From Streptomyces sp. NBC_00576 (GTDB lineage Bacteria > Actinomycetota > Actinomycetes > Streptomycetales > Streptomycetaceae), in NCBI RefSeq assembly GCF_036345175.1, contig NZ_CP107780.1, positions 7,750,001 to 7,814,000 of the forward strand: 64,000 bases of DNA, read 5' to 3'. How positions within the stretch are numbered: the first letter of the stretch is position 1; every line of letters starts with the position of its first letter. Under the pieces are notes generated by a model. It did not search any database. It was not told the origin of the DNA and saw only the letters and a list, made by a program, of their open reading frames with translations. Position numbers and translations under genes: made by a program. This document shows, in pieces, positions 1-7,762 of this stretch.

Positions 1-494
1 TCGCCGCGCAGCCGTTCCAGCGCCGGGTAGGCCTCGGTGAGGGCCTGCTCGGCGTGGTGGTCCGGGTCGTGCAGCAGGGCGATGTCCACCCGGTCCAGGC
101 CGAGGCGGTCCAGGCTGGCTTCCAGGGAGCGCAGCACGCCGTCCGCGCTGAAGTCCCAGACTCGGCGGTGGGTGCCGGGCACGGCGAAGCCGTGGGTGAG
201 ATCGTCGCCGCGGCCGCTCTCCGGGTGGGGTTCGAGCAGTCGTCCGACCTTGGTGGAGACGGTGTACGTGTCGCGGTCGCGTCCACGCAGCGCGGCGCCC
301 AGGCGTCGCTCGGACAGCCCGAGCCCGTAGTGCGGGGCGGTGTCGAAGGTGCGTACGCCCGCGTCCCAGGCCGCCTCCACCGCGGCGGACGCGGCCTCCT
401 CGGTGACCGGGCGGAAGAGGTTGCCGATGGCGGCGGCCCCGAACGACAGTTCGGTGACCCTGGTGCCGGTGGTGCCCAGCGTGGTCGCTCTCAT
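1..494 (-). CDS. Aldo/keto reductase, likely sugar dehydrogenase (3' end outside window)
   Basis: The first about 164 residues of an aldo/keto reductase are present; the rest lies beyond the left edge. The start MRATTLGTTGTRVTELSFGA and the later segments TFDTAPHYGLGLSERRLG and DIALLHDPDHH match the NADP-dependent D-threo-aldose 1-dehydrogenase / L-fucose dehydrogenase group, including the catalytic Asp and Tyr of the DTAPHYG region. The ATG overlaps the stop of the upstream SDR by 4 bp (ATGA), so the two are co-translated. In context it would oxidise a free 6-deoxy-sugar to its lactone, the first step of the non-phosphorylated route. The family is clear; the sugar (fucose or rhamnose) is inferred from neighbours. 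Confidence 0.85.
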   Translation of the reverse strand, partial: MRATTLGTTGTRVTELSFGAAAIGNLFRPVTEEAASAAVEAAWDAGVRTFDTAPHYGLGLSERRLGAALRGRDRDTYTVSTKVGRLLEPHPESGRGDDLTHGFAVPGTHRRVWDFSADGVLRSLEASLDRLGLDRVDIALLHDPDHHAEQALTEAYPALERLRG

Positions 495-1249
495 GCGCCG
501 ACCGCCGGGCGCAGCCGGAGCCCCTGCATGCCGCCGTCGACGGCCAGGGCGAGGCCGGTGACGGAGGCCGCAGCGGGGCTCGCCAGATAGACCACGGCTG
601 CCGCCACCTCGTCCGCGGTGACCAGGCGGCCCAGGGGCTGGCGAGCGTCGAGGGCGGCGCGTTCCGCCTCCGGGTCGTCGGCGGAGTCCAGGAGCCGGGT
701 CACCCAGGGTGTGTCGGCGGTGCCGGGGTTGACGCAGTTGACGCGGATGCCCTCACGGACATGGTCCGCGGCCATCGCCAGGGTCAGCGACAGCACCGCA
801 CCCTTGCTGGCGGAGTACAGGGCGCGCTGGGGGAGGCCCGCGGTGGCCGCGATGGAACAGGTGTTGACGATCGCCGCGTGCGACGAGCGCCGCAGATACG
901 GCAGGGCGGCGCGGGTGGTGCGCACCGTCCCGAGGACGTTGATGTCGAGGACGCGGTGCCATTCCTCGTCGGGGTTGTCCTCGACGGTGCCGATGGCGCC
1001 GATGCCCGCGTTGTTGACCAGGATGTCCAGGCTTCCGAGTTGCTCGGCAGCGGCGTCCACGGCGATATGTACCGAGGCGTCGTCGCCGAGGTCGGCCTTG
1101 ATGGCGATCAGCGGCTCGGCGGCGCCGGAGGGGTCGAGGTCGAGGACGGCCACCGTGGCGCCGTGCTCGGCCAGCATCCGGGACGTGGCCCGCCCGATCC
1201 CGGACGCGCCGCCGGTGACGACGGCCTTGAGCCCTGACAGGCCGCTCAT
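491..1249 (-). CDS. SDR-family dehydrogenase of the deoxy-sugar operon
   Basis: A classical short-chain dehydrogenase of about 250 aa. The Rossmann glycine motif TGGASGIG lies near residue 10, followed by NNAG, a catalytic Ser and the YSASK active-site Tyr/Lys pair, and it ends with the usual VDGGMQG. By position between a FAH-family remnant and an aldose dehydrogenase it fits the 2-keto-3-deoxy-L-fuconate (or rhamnonate) 4-dehydrogenase. I chose the ATG at 1249 because MSGLSGLKAVVTGG matches the family start. A GTG at 1282 overlaps the stop of the truncated upstream gene (GTGA) and would add 11 residues. The substrate is inferred from context. Confidence 0.85.
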   Translation of the reverse strand: MSGLSGLKAVVTGGASGIGRATSRMLAEHGATVAVLDLDPSGAAEPLIAIKADLGDDASVHIAVDAAAEQLGSLDILVNNAGIGAIGTVEDNPDEEWHRVLDINVLGTVRTTRAALPYLRRSSHAAIVNTCSIAATAGLPQRALYSASKGAVLSLTLAMAADHVREGIRVNCVNPGTADTPWVTRLLDSADDPEAERAALDARQPLGRLVTADEVAAAVVYLASPAAASVTGLALAVDGGMQGLRLRPAVGA

Positions 1250-1278
1250 GCCGCTCAAGTTCCTCAAAGGGGCGCCTT

Positions 1279-1593
1279 TCACGCTTGGCCGAAGGTCTGG
1301 CGCTGGGCGCCGAGGCCGTCGACGGACAGCTCGGCGGCATGGTCGCGGTAGTTCGACCCGACGCAGACGATCTTGCCGGGGCGGGCGAGAGGGGCACCGA
1401 TCCGCAGAACGTCCGGGTCCAGCTCGGGCAGACTTCCCGCCGCGACGGCCGCCCGGGCCCGGTCGACACCGTCAGAGGCGAGGAAGGCGCCGTCGATGTC
1501 GGAGGTCACGGAGGACAGATCAAGCAGTCGGCCCTCCTCCGTGCGGACGGCGGGCCGTTCCTCGCCGGGTGCGCCGACTCGTAGCAGTTTCAC
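1279..1593 (-). pseudogene. Truncated fumarylacetoacetate hydrolase-family gene (N-terminal part only)
   Basis: The frame encodes the N-terminal about 100 residues of a FAH-family hydrolase: VKLLRVG at the start, then GKIVCVGSNYRDHAAEL, which normally leads into the catalytic domain. It then runs into unrelated residues and a stop, against about 280 aa for the family. All residues that bind the metal and substrate are missing. A GTG at 1593 is preceded by AAGGA at good spacing; an ATG lies 18 bp upstream. In this type of operon FAH proteins cleave 2,4-diketo-3-deoxy-fuconate/rhamnonate to pyruvate and lactate. An internal deletion seems to have joined the remnant directly to the SDR gene. A short functional product is very unlikely. 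Confidence 0.75.
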
Positions 1594-1655
1594 TGGGCGT
1601 TTCCTTGCCATGGGTGGTTGTCAGATGGCTCCGGCGAGGGACGAGGGGACGACCG

Positions 1656-1994
1656 TCACGGTGTGCCGGTCTCGCTCAGATGCCAGATCTCGGTCAGGTC
1701 CGACCAGTTGCCCCCGGTGCCGGTATCGGCCCAGGGTTCCTGACAGGGGCCGGTGAGCTTCCACCAGGCCTGGGTGGTCGTGTCGGCGCCGATCGCGGCC
1801 ATGTCGGCCTCGAAGTCGTCGCCGTGGTACTCGAAGTAGCCGAACAGCGTGTCCTCGCGCAGAAAGATGCTGTAGTTGCGGATGTTCGCGGCCCGCAGCG
1901 CGGCCTCGACGCCCGGCCAGACCGCGGAGTGCAGGCGCAGATACAGGTCACGGTGCTCGGGCCGCAGGCGGATCGTCTGGGCAACCCGTTTCAT
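1656..1994 (-). CDS. rhaM: L-rhamnose/L-fucose mutarotase
   Basis: A 112-aa protein, the usual length for the L-rhamnose mutarotase (YiiL) family. Family signatures run through its whole length: MKRVAQTIRLRPEH, LHSAVWPGVEAALR, IRNYSIFL, FGYFEYHGDDFEADM and WWKLTGPCQEP. The conserved His in LHSAVWP and Tyr in NYSIFL are present. It interconverts sugar anomers so that the dehydrogenase receives its preferred form. The ATG at 1994 starts exactly at the family start and lies about 170 bp downstream of the permease gene. Members also occur in fucose clusters, so the symbol names the family, not a proven substrate. Confidence 0.9.
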   Translation of the reverse strand: MKRVAQTIRLRPEHRDLYLRLHSAVWPGVEAALRAANIRNYSIFLREDTLFGYFEYHGDDFEADMAAIGADTTTQAWWKLTGPCQEPWADTGTGGNWSDLTEIWHLSETGTP

Positions 1995-2164
1995 CTGGGT
2001 CCTTCCGGTGAGTGCGGGCGGCGTTGCCGGACAGCCCGCCGCGGGCATGCCTGGTGACGCACGGGCGTGACCGTCCGCACGGCGTGGGGTTTGGCACGAC
2101 GTCGACGTCAGGGAACGCCGGTTGGATACAGCGGCGGCGCCAGTGGTGCGGCTGCCGCCTCACC

Positions 2165-3145
2165 TCACTCCTTTGTCGCGCCGGCGAGCATGCCGGCCAC
2201 GAGAGCGCGCTGGGAGAAGAGGAAGACGATCAGGACCGGCACGATGGTCACCAGGGTGGCCAGTGCCAGTTCGGGGCGCATGATCTGGTTTCCCGTGCCG
2301 CTGGAGGTGTTGAACAGAGGTGAGGCGGCGAGCAGGTTGTTCAGCCCCACCTGCGCCGGGTATTGGGAGCTGTCGGGCAGCATCACGAACGGCAGGAAGA
2401 AGTTGTTCCAGTTGCCGACGAAGTTGAAGAAGCCGACCAGGGCGATCACGGGCTTGGCCAGCGGCATCGCGATGAGCCGGAAGACCTGCCACTCCGAGCA
2501 GCCGTCGATGCGAGCGGCGGACAGCAGGTCGGAGGGGACGTTGGAGGAGAAGTAGATGTAGGTGAGGTAGACCCCGAACGGGAAGAAGGAGAAGGGCAGG
2601 ATCACCGACCAGACCGTGCCGTCCAGGTGCACGGCGTTCATCCCCAGGTACAGGGGGAGCACCATCGCGGCCGTCGGCATGAGCATCACGAGCATGGTGA
2701 TGGTCAGCAGCATCCGGCGCCCGATGAACCGGGTGAGAGCCAGCGCGTATCCGGCGGGGATCGATGTCACGAGGGTGATGGCCAGCGCACCGAACGTGTA
2801 GAGCGCCGAGTTCTTCAGCCAGGTGAGGATGGCGCCGTCCTGGAAGGCGTAGAGATGGTGCCAGGCGTCGGCGAGCGCGGTGAGGGAACCGAAGGAGAAC
2901 GGGTTGTCCCGCACGATCTGGCCGTCGGTCTTGGTCGTGGCCAGCAGGAGCCACACCACCGGCACACAGAAGAACAGCACGGCCAGGCCCATGACGATGA
3001 GCCAGGCCGACCGGGCGGCCAGTGAGCGTGGGCGGCGCGTCCGGCGCATGGGCTTCCTCGGGCTGGTGCGGTCGCCGGCGCTGTGGCGCGGCGGGGTTCG
3101 GCGGGCTGTTGTGTCGGGAGCCGTGGTCGTGGGAGCTGCGGTCAT
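2165..3145 (-). CDS. Carbohydrate ABC transporter permease (MalG type)
   Basis: A 326-aa integral membrane protein with six predicted helices after a basic, Thr/Pro/Arg-rich cytoplasmic N terminus of about 50 residues. The EAA-type loop that contacts the ATPase is seen as LLSAARIDGCSEWQVFRLIA. This is the second permease of a CUT1 importer. Its ATG overlaps the stop of the first permease (ATGA at 3142-3145). No ATP-binding subunit is encoded nearby, as is common in Streptomyces, where the shared ATPase MsiK serves many sugar importers (established for other systems, inferred here). Confidence 0.93.
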   Translation of the reverse strand: MTAAPTTTAPDTTARRTPPRHSAGDRTSPRKPMRRTRRPRSLAARSAWLIVMGLAVLFFCVPVVWLLLATTKTDGQIVRDNPFSFGSLTALADAWHHLYAFQDGAILTWLKNSALYTFGALAITLVTSIPAGYALALTRFIGRRMLLTITMLVMLMPTAAMVLPLYLGMNAVHLDGTVWSVILPFSFFPFGVYLTYIYFSSNVPSDLLSAARIDGCSEWQVFRLIAMPLAKPVIALVGFFNFVGNWNNFFLPFVMLPDSSQYPAQVGLNNLLAASPLFNTSSGTGNQIMRPELALATLVTIVPVLIVFLFSQRALVAGMLAGATKE

Positions 3146-4062
3146 CCTTCGTCCTTGTCGAACAGGCCGGTGCGGAAGACGACGAGCGCCGCGCAGGCGA
3201 GGCCCAGGACGAGGAGGTCGACGGAGAGCGCCGCCGCGCCGTTGAAGTCGCCTGCCTGGAAGGCGTACTGGTAGGAGAGCTGGTTCGGTGACCAGCTGTC
3301 GGGGATCATGCCCCAGCTGGCGAGGGAGACCAGTTGCGGCTCGACGAAGAGCTGGGTGCCGGCCGCGAAGGCCAGGATCAGCATGTACGCGATCCACTTG
3401 GTGATCATCGGGATCTGGATGCGCAGGGCGATCTGGAGCGTGCTGGCGCCGTCGATGCGGGCGGCCTCCAGGATCTCGTCCGGGATGCTGTTGAGTGCGC
3501 CGTACATGACCACGATCCAGCCGCCGGCCCCGGTCCAGAAGGCGATGACGGTGAAGAGCACCGGCAGGTGGCCGGGGGCGTTGACCTGGGCGAGGGTGTT
3601 CCAGCCGAAGGCTTTCAGCAGCCAGCCGACGGGGCTGGCCGCCGGGTCGAGGAGGATCAGGAAGAGCAGGACGCTCGCCACCCCGGCGAGGGCACCCGGC
3701 AGGTAGAACAGGAACCGCAGGCTGGTGGAGGCCCTGCGCATGCGGCCGTGCAGCATCAGGGAGAGCAGCACCACCAGGATCATCAGGCTGGCCAGCCACA
3801 CCACCAGGTACAGGCCGATGTGGAGGAAGGCCGGCCCGAAGCGGTAGTCGGTGAACGTCCGGGTGAAGTTGCCGATCCCGACGAGCTGGTTGCGGGAGTT
3901 GGACAGCGCCAGCCACACCGCGTAGCAGGTGGGCAGGACGCCGAAGGCGAGCAGGAGGAGAACGTAGCCGGAGACGAAGACGTAACCGGCGCGTCCAGCC
4001 GGGTTGCGGGCCGAGCGGCCGCGTCGGCGGCCGCTCCGCTCCGTTGCGAGGTGGGTGGTCAT
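3142..4062 (-). CDS. Sugar ABC transporter permease (MalF/UgpA type)
   Basis: A 306-aa membrane protein with six predicted helices. The first begins near residue 27 (YVFVSGYVLLLLAFGVLPT). The EAA loop reads EILEAARIDGASTLQIALRI near residue 200. It is the first permease of the CUT1 importer and lies 12 bp downstream of the binding-protein gene, with a 4-bp overlap to the partner permease. Its role is to form the channel for a 6-deoxy-sugar or a derived oligosaccharide, judged from the catabolic genes of the same operon. Confidence 0.93.
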   Translation of the reverse strand: MTTHLATERSGRRRGRSARNPAGRAGYVFVSGYVLLLLAFGVLPTCYAVWLALSNSRNQLVGIGNFTRTFTDYRFGPAFLHIGLYLVVWLASLMILVVLLSLMLHGRMRRASTSLRFLFYLPGALAGVASVLLFLILLDPAASPVGWLLKAFGWNTLAQVNAPGHLPVLFTVIAFWTGAGGWIVVMYGALNSIPDEILEAARIDGASTLQIALRIQIPMITKWIAYMLILAFAAGTQLFVEPQLVSLASWGMIPDSWSPNQLSYQYAFQAGDFNGAAALSVDLLVLGLACAALVVFRTGLFDKDEG

Positions 4063-4074
4063 CGGTCCGCTTCG

Positions 4075-5439
4075 CTAGTTGACGGTGTATCCGAGGGACT
4101 TGGCTTTGTCGGTGATGGCCGTCTGCCAGGTGTCCAGGGTGTCGGTGAGGGTCTTGCCGGAGTTCAGGGCCGGGATCACGGTGGAGGAGTAGATCGCTTC
4201 CTGGCTGTACTGGGTGGCGGACCAGCCGGGCCAGATCAGTTCCGCGGCTTCCTCGAAGGCGGGGCCGATGTCGTTGGCGAAGTAGCCGGTGTCCCGCTGC
4301 TTGACGAGCCACTTGGTGGCCGCAGGCTTGTACGCGGGGTAGGTGCCCGCGGTGGCCTGGTAGTCGTCGGAGGTGGTCATCCAGGTGGCCAGGTCGGAGG
4401 CCGCCTTGAGGTTCTTGCTGTGGGAGGAGACGAACCACAGACCACCACCGACGTTGCCGGTGTAGTTCTTGGCGTCACCCTCGAACTTCAGCGGTGAGGC
4501 AGCGGCGATCTGCCCCTTGGGGATCTTGAACGTGGAGTTGAACAGCACCTGTCCGTACCAGGACGGGCCGGGGAGCATGAGGACCTTGCTCGCCTGGTTC
4601 TTGATGAAGCCGGCGCTGAAGACGGTGTCCTTGGCGACCGATCCCTTGGCGATCAGAGTGTCGAGCAGCTTGGCCATCCGGGTGCACTTGGCGTCCTGGA
4701 GGTTCACGGTGACCTTCTTGGCACCGGTCGTGGTGCTGGCGGTGCACTGGCTCGCCCAGAAGTACACCTCAGGAGTCCAGGCGTCCCCGGCGGTTCCGAC
4801 CAGGTACCCGGGGTGTTCCTTGGCGACCTTCTCGCCGAGCGCCTGGTACTCCTCCCAGGTGGTCGGGACGGTGTAGCCCCACTTGCCCATGAGTTCCTTG
4901 TTGTACCAGAGCACGTTCTGGGCAAGGTCGTTGCGCAGGCAGTAGGTGCCGCCGTTGAACTTGCAGGGGTCCAGTGCGCCGTACGCGAAGGCGTTCAGGG
5001 TCGACAGCGGGACCAGGCCCTTGTCGACGGGCGCGGCGTAGGGCGTCTTGCCCTGGGCAGCCCAGCTGCCGTCGTTGACGTTGGCGCTGAAGGCCACGTC
5101 GGGCCAGCCGCTGCCGGTCCGGTCGAAGAGCTGCACCTTGGTCTGCAGGTCATTGGCGCCGTTGGCGTCGCCGCTGTACGTGACGATCTTCATCTTCACG
5201 TCCGGATGCGCCTTCTGGTACGCCTGCACGCCGGGCACGCGGCCGGCATCCGCCCAGACCGTGATCTCACTGCCTGCCTGCTGAGTCACGGGCTTGAAGG
5301 CGGCCGGGGAGGAAGTCGCCGCGGGGGTGGGGTCCGCGCTGCCGCAGGCGGCGAGCGCGAGCAGGGAGACGGCGCCCAGGACGGCGACGGCCGTGTGTCT
5401 GAGCCGGCGGCGGGAGGAAACCGGAACGTCGTTGTTCAT
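4075..5439 (-). CDS. Lipoprotein solute-binding protein of the deoxy-sugar importer
   Basis: A 454-aa family 1 extracellular binding protein. The N terminus has a basic stretch (RRRLRH), a hydrophobic core and the lipobox LAAC at about residues 29-32, so it should be lipid-anchored outside the membrane. The mature part shows the usual fold cues (ITVWADAGRV, YKAHPDVKMKIV, PTTWEEY, GPSWYG). A Thr/Ala/Pro-rich spacer follows the Cys. It is the receptor for the two permeases that follow. The start at 5439 gives a normal n-region. The ligand is inferred from the operon. Confidence 0.92.
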   Translation of the reverse strand: MNNDVPVSSRRRLRHTAVAVLGAVSLLALAACGSADPTPAATSSPAAFKPVTQQAGSEITVWADAGRVPGVQAYQKAHPDVKMKIVTYSGDANGANDLQTKVQLFDRTGSGWPDVAFSANVNDGSWAAQGKTPYAAPVDKGLVPLSTLNAFAYGALDPCKFNGGTYCLRNDLAQNVLWYNKELMGKWGYTVPTTWEEYQALGEKVAKEHPGYLVGTAGDAWTPEVYFWASQCTASTTTGAKKVTVNLQDAKCTRMAKLLDTLIAKGSVAKDTVFSAGFIKNQASKVLMLPGPSWYGQVLFNSTFKIPKGQIAAASPLKFEGDAKNYTGNVGGGLWFVSSHSKNLKAASDLATWMTTSDDYQATAGTYPAYKPAATKWLVKQRDTGYFANDIGPAFEEAAELIWPGWSATQYSQEAIYSSTVIPALNSGKTLTDTLDTWQTAITDKAKSLGYTVN

Positions 5440-5541
5440 GACTGACCTCGGATCTTGGGAAATGGCGCACAGCGGTGAGAGGCGCCGCGTTCGGGGTGTT
5501 CTGGTCTTCGGGACAGGCGGTCGGGCCTGGGGTTCCGGACA

Positions 5542-6657
5542 TCAGGCCCGGGGCGGGGTGACGGTCTCCTTGTCGACAAATTTCTGAAGGGCGGAAGGGT
5601 AGTCCAAGCCCGCCGGGAGGGCGACGCCCGGACCGGTGGGGGCATGGACGAGACCCTGGGCGTCGATGCCACTTTCGCGGCTGATGGGGTTGCCCATGAC
5701 CAGCGACTCGTAGTACGTGGTGTTCGAGATGGCCATGCACAGATGCCGGTTGGGGATCTCCGGCCCGTGCACCTCGGCGCGCAGCCGGTAGGCGTCGGCG
5801 AGGTGGGCGGTGCGCATCGCGCCGGTGAAGCCGCCGCGCAGCTGGGTGGAGGCGCGGACTCCGAAGGTGGCGGCGCCGGCCTGGATGAAGTCGGCCGAGT
5901 TCATGTGTGCCCCGTCGGAGGTCTCGGCCACGAGGAGGGGAACGGCCACCGCGTCGGCGAGACGCTTGTACGCGGTGACACTGAACTCCCTCATCGGCTC
6001 CTCGTACCAGAGGTAGCCGGCGTCCGAGAGGGCGTGCCCGAGATGGATCGCGTCGGGGAGGTCGAAGCCCGCCGACCCGTCGAACATCAGCGGGATGTCG
6101 TCCCCCACGTGTTCGCGCAGAGCCGCCGACAGGCGGGCGTCGCGGCGGGCGTCGCCCCAGGCGTGGAGCTTGATGGCGGGGTAGCCGAGTTCCAGGGCCT
6201 GGTCGGCGATGTCCAGGTACTCCTCGACCGAGGAGTAGGTGACAGTGGAGGCGTAGGCGGGTATCGAGGTGCGGTATCCGCCGAGCATCTGCCAGGTGGG
6301 CCGGCCGGCGAGTCGTCCGGCCAGGTCCCACAGCGCGGTGTCGACCAGACCGAGCAGATAGAGCGGTAGCTCCTCCGTGCGGTCCAGCTCCCACATGCGG
6401 TGCCAGAGCCATTCCCGCTGCAGGGGATCCTGCCCCACCAACTCCTTGCGCAGCACGCGGTCCAGCAGGTCCGCCAGGATGACCCCGCTGCCCCGCCGAG
6501 GGGCCATCGCCACCCCCTCGACCCCTTCGTCCGTGCGGATCCGCAGCACCGCGGCCTCGCCCTCGGACGGGCTGCCCAGGAGTCCGTCCCGCCAGACGAA
6601 GGGCGGACTGGCTCCCGGCACCCGGACCGGATGGCACTCGACTTCGGTAACGCGCAC
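5542..6657 (-). CDS. Enolase-superfamily sugar-acid dehydratase (MR subgroup)
   Basis: An about 371-aa mandelate racemase/muconate lactonizing-type protein. Metal ligands are visible as the Asp of MFDGSAGFD, the Glu of LWYEEP and the Glu of LLVAETSDG. The base motif reads KLHAWGD, that is KxH where most MR-group members have KxK. First gene of the operon, so it most likely dehydrates L-fuconate or L-rhamnonate to the 2-keto-3-deoxy acid. Two GTG starts compete: the one at 6666 touches the AAGGGG ribosome site, while the one at 6657 is 8 nt from it and was chosen. Substrate specificity cannot be read from sequence alone. Confidence 0.85.
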   Translation of the reverse strand: MRVTEVECHPVRVPGASPPFVWRDGLLGSPSEGEAAVLRIRTDEGVEGVAMAPRRGSGVILADLLDRVLRKELVGQDPLQREWLWHRMWELDRTEELPLYLLGLVDTALWDLAGRLAGRPTWQMLGGYRTSIPAYASTVTYSSVEEYLDIADQALELGYPAIKLHAWGDARRDARLSAALREHVGDDIPLMFDGSAGFDLPDAIHLGHALSDAGYLWYEEPMREFSVTAYKRLADAVAVPLLVAETSDGAHMNSADFIQAGAATFGVRASTQLRGGFTGAMRTAHLADAYRLRAEVHGPEIPNRHLCMAISNTTYYESLVMGNPISRESGIDAQGLVHAPTGPGVALPAGLDYPSALQKFVDKETVTPPRA

Positions 6658-6704
6658 GGCTTGCACCCCTTGGAGCGGGAAGTAATGCTGCGAAATTTTC
6701 GTGT

Positions 6705-6733
6705 AACGTAAGTCGTCATACGAATGCTGTCAA
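6705..6733 (-). promoter_or_regulatory. Operon promoter with embedded FadR-type operator
   Basis: On the minus strand TTGACA (6728-6733) and TACGTT (6705-6710) are 17 bp apart and point towards the dehydratase gene, about 40 bp upstream of its start. Between them lies TCGTATGACGA (6713-6723), which fits the FadR-subfamily operator pattern TNGTNNNACNA exactly. The flanking bases are also shared with the promoter at 7641. A bound regulator would sit between -35 and -10 and block transcription. Binding by the adjacent FadR-type protein is inference. Confidence 0.7.
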
Positions 6734-6785
6734 GGAGTCCCGCGCAGTAGACTCGCCGTCATCCGCACCAGCAAGGGGGGCCCAC

Positions 6786-7553
6786 ATGGCCAAGGACAGC
6801 GCCGGCAGAGCAGGAGAGCCTACCGTTCTCAAGCCCTGGCCCAAGCGTCCGGCCCGACTGGCCCAGGCCGTCATGGAGAGCCTGACCGACACGATCGTGT
6901 CGGGCGTCATTCCTCCAGGATCGACCCTGCCGGTGGAACCCGAGCTCTGCGAGACGTTCGGCGTCAGCCGCATCACCATCCGCGAGGCGGTCAAGTCCCT
7001 GGAGGCCAAGGGACTGGTCCTCGCCCGGCAGGGCTACGGCACCACCGTCACCCCGCCCGAGGAATGGAACCTCCTCGACCCCGTCGTGCTCGCCGCTACC
7101 GTCCAGCACGACGACCAGCTCGTCGTCCTCGACCAGTTGGTCGACATCCGGTCGACGCTTGAGGCCCAGATGGCGGCCCAGGCCGCGGAGCTGGCCACCG
7201 ACGACGACCTGCGAGCCATCGAGCGGCTGCTCGCCCGGCTCGACGAGGAGACCGCCGTCCCGGCACGCTTCATCGAGACCGATGTGGCCTTCCATGACCG
7301 GATCCTGCAGGCGTCCCACAACAGGCTCGGCCGTTCCATCATCCGGATCCTCCACGCCCAGGCGCGCACGACCTATCTGTACAACGGCACACCGGACACG
7401 ACCCTGTGCGAGCGGGCCAACGCGGAGCACCGCGCAGTCGCCGAGCGGCTACTGGCCCGGGACCCCGACGGGGCCGCCCAGGCCATGGCGGCACATATTC
7501 AGACCGCCTGGAGCCGACGCCGCCTGCCGAACGTCGGCTCGCCCGCCTCCTGA
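6786..7553 (+). CDS. FadR-subfamily GntR transcriptional regulator
   Basis: A 255-aa regulator. The N-terminal winged helix (about residues 25-95) has the GntR signature GVSRITIREAVKSLEAKGLV followed by the wing RQGYGTTVTP. The C-terminal all-helical FCD ligand domain (about 115-235) carries metal-binding candidates in ETDVAFHDRIL and EHRAVAERLL. It is transcribed away from the sugar operon, and the 119-bp intergenic region contains a matching operator. It should repress the operon and the glycosidase downstream until a sugar-acid or sugar effector binds. The GntR/FCD assignment is clear; the effector is not known. Confidence 0.93.
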   Translation: MAKDSAGRAGEPTVLKPWPKRPARLAQAVMESLTDTIVSGVIPPGSTLPVEPELCETFGVSRITIREAVKSLEAKGLVLARQGYGTTVTPPEEWNLLDPVVLAATVQHDDQLVVLDQLVDIRSTLEAQMAAQAAELATDDDLRAIERLLARLDEETAVPARFIETDVAFHDRILQASHNRLGRSIIRILHAQARTTYLYNGTPDTTLCERANAEHRAVAERLLARDPDGAAQAMAAHIQTAWSRRRLPNVGSPAS

Positions 7554-7640
7554 GAGCACCCGCACCGACTCGCCCCCGAGCTGAACAGGCCGGGGGCATT
7601 CGCATGTCCAGGGCCGGCCGGGTCGACGGCGTTCGACCTA

Positions 7641-7668
7641 TTGACGAAATTCGTATGACGTCTAATGT
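7641..7668 (+). promoter_or_regulatory. Promoter with second FadR-type operator, ahead of beta-helix glycosidase
   Basis: TTGACG (7641-7646) and TAATGT (7663-7668) are 16 bp apart and face the glycosidase gene. The spacer holds TCGTATGACGT (7651-7661). Aligned with the minus-strand promoter at 6705-6733, the segment from TTGAC to GTTACA is nearly identical, with ATTCGTATGACG shared exactly. This places the secreted enzyme in the same regulon as the importer and catabolic operon. The leader to the chosen GTG start is about 90 nt. Confidence 0.7.
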
Positions 7669-7762
7669 TACATCGCTATTACCCCTTCCCCTCTTGTTGT
7701 CGGGCTCTCCCCTGCCCGCCAAGAGCACCCCCGGACCCTCTGAACCTCCCGGAAGGTGTCAC

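Noticed and set aside
2165..4438. 757-codon frame spanning two permeases
   Set aside because: Only the part from 3145 is permease-like; the upstream part is out-of-frame reading of the partner permease.
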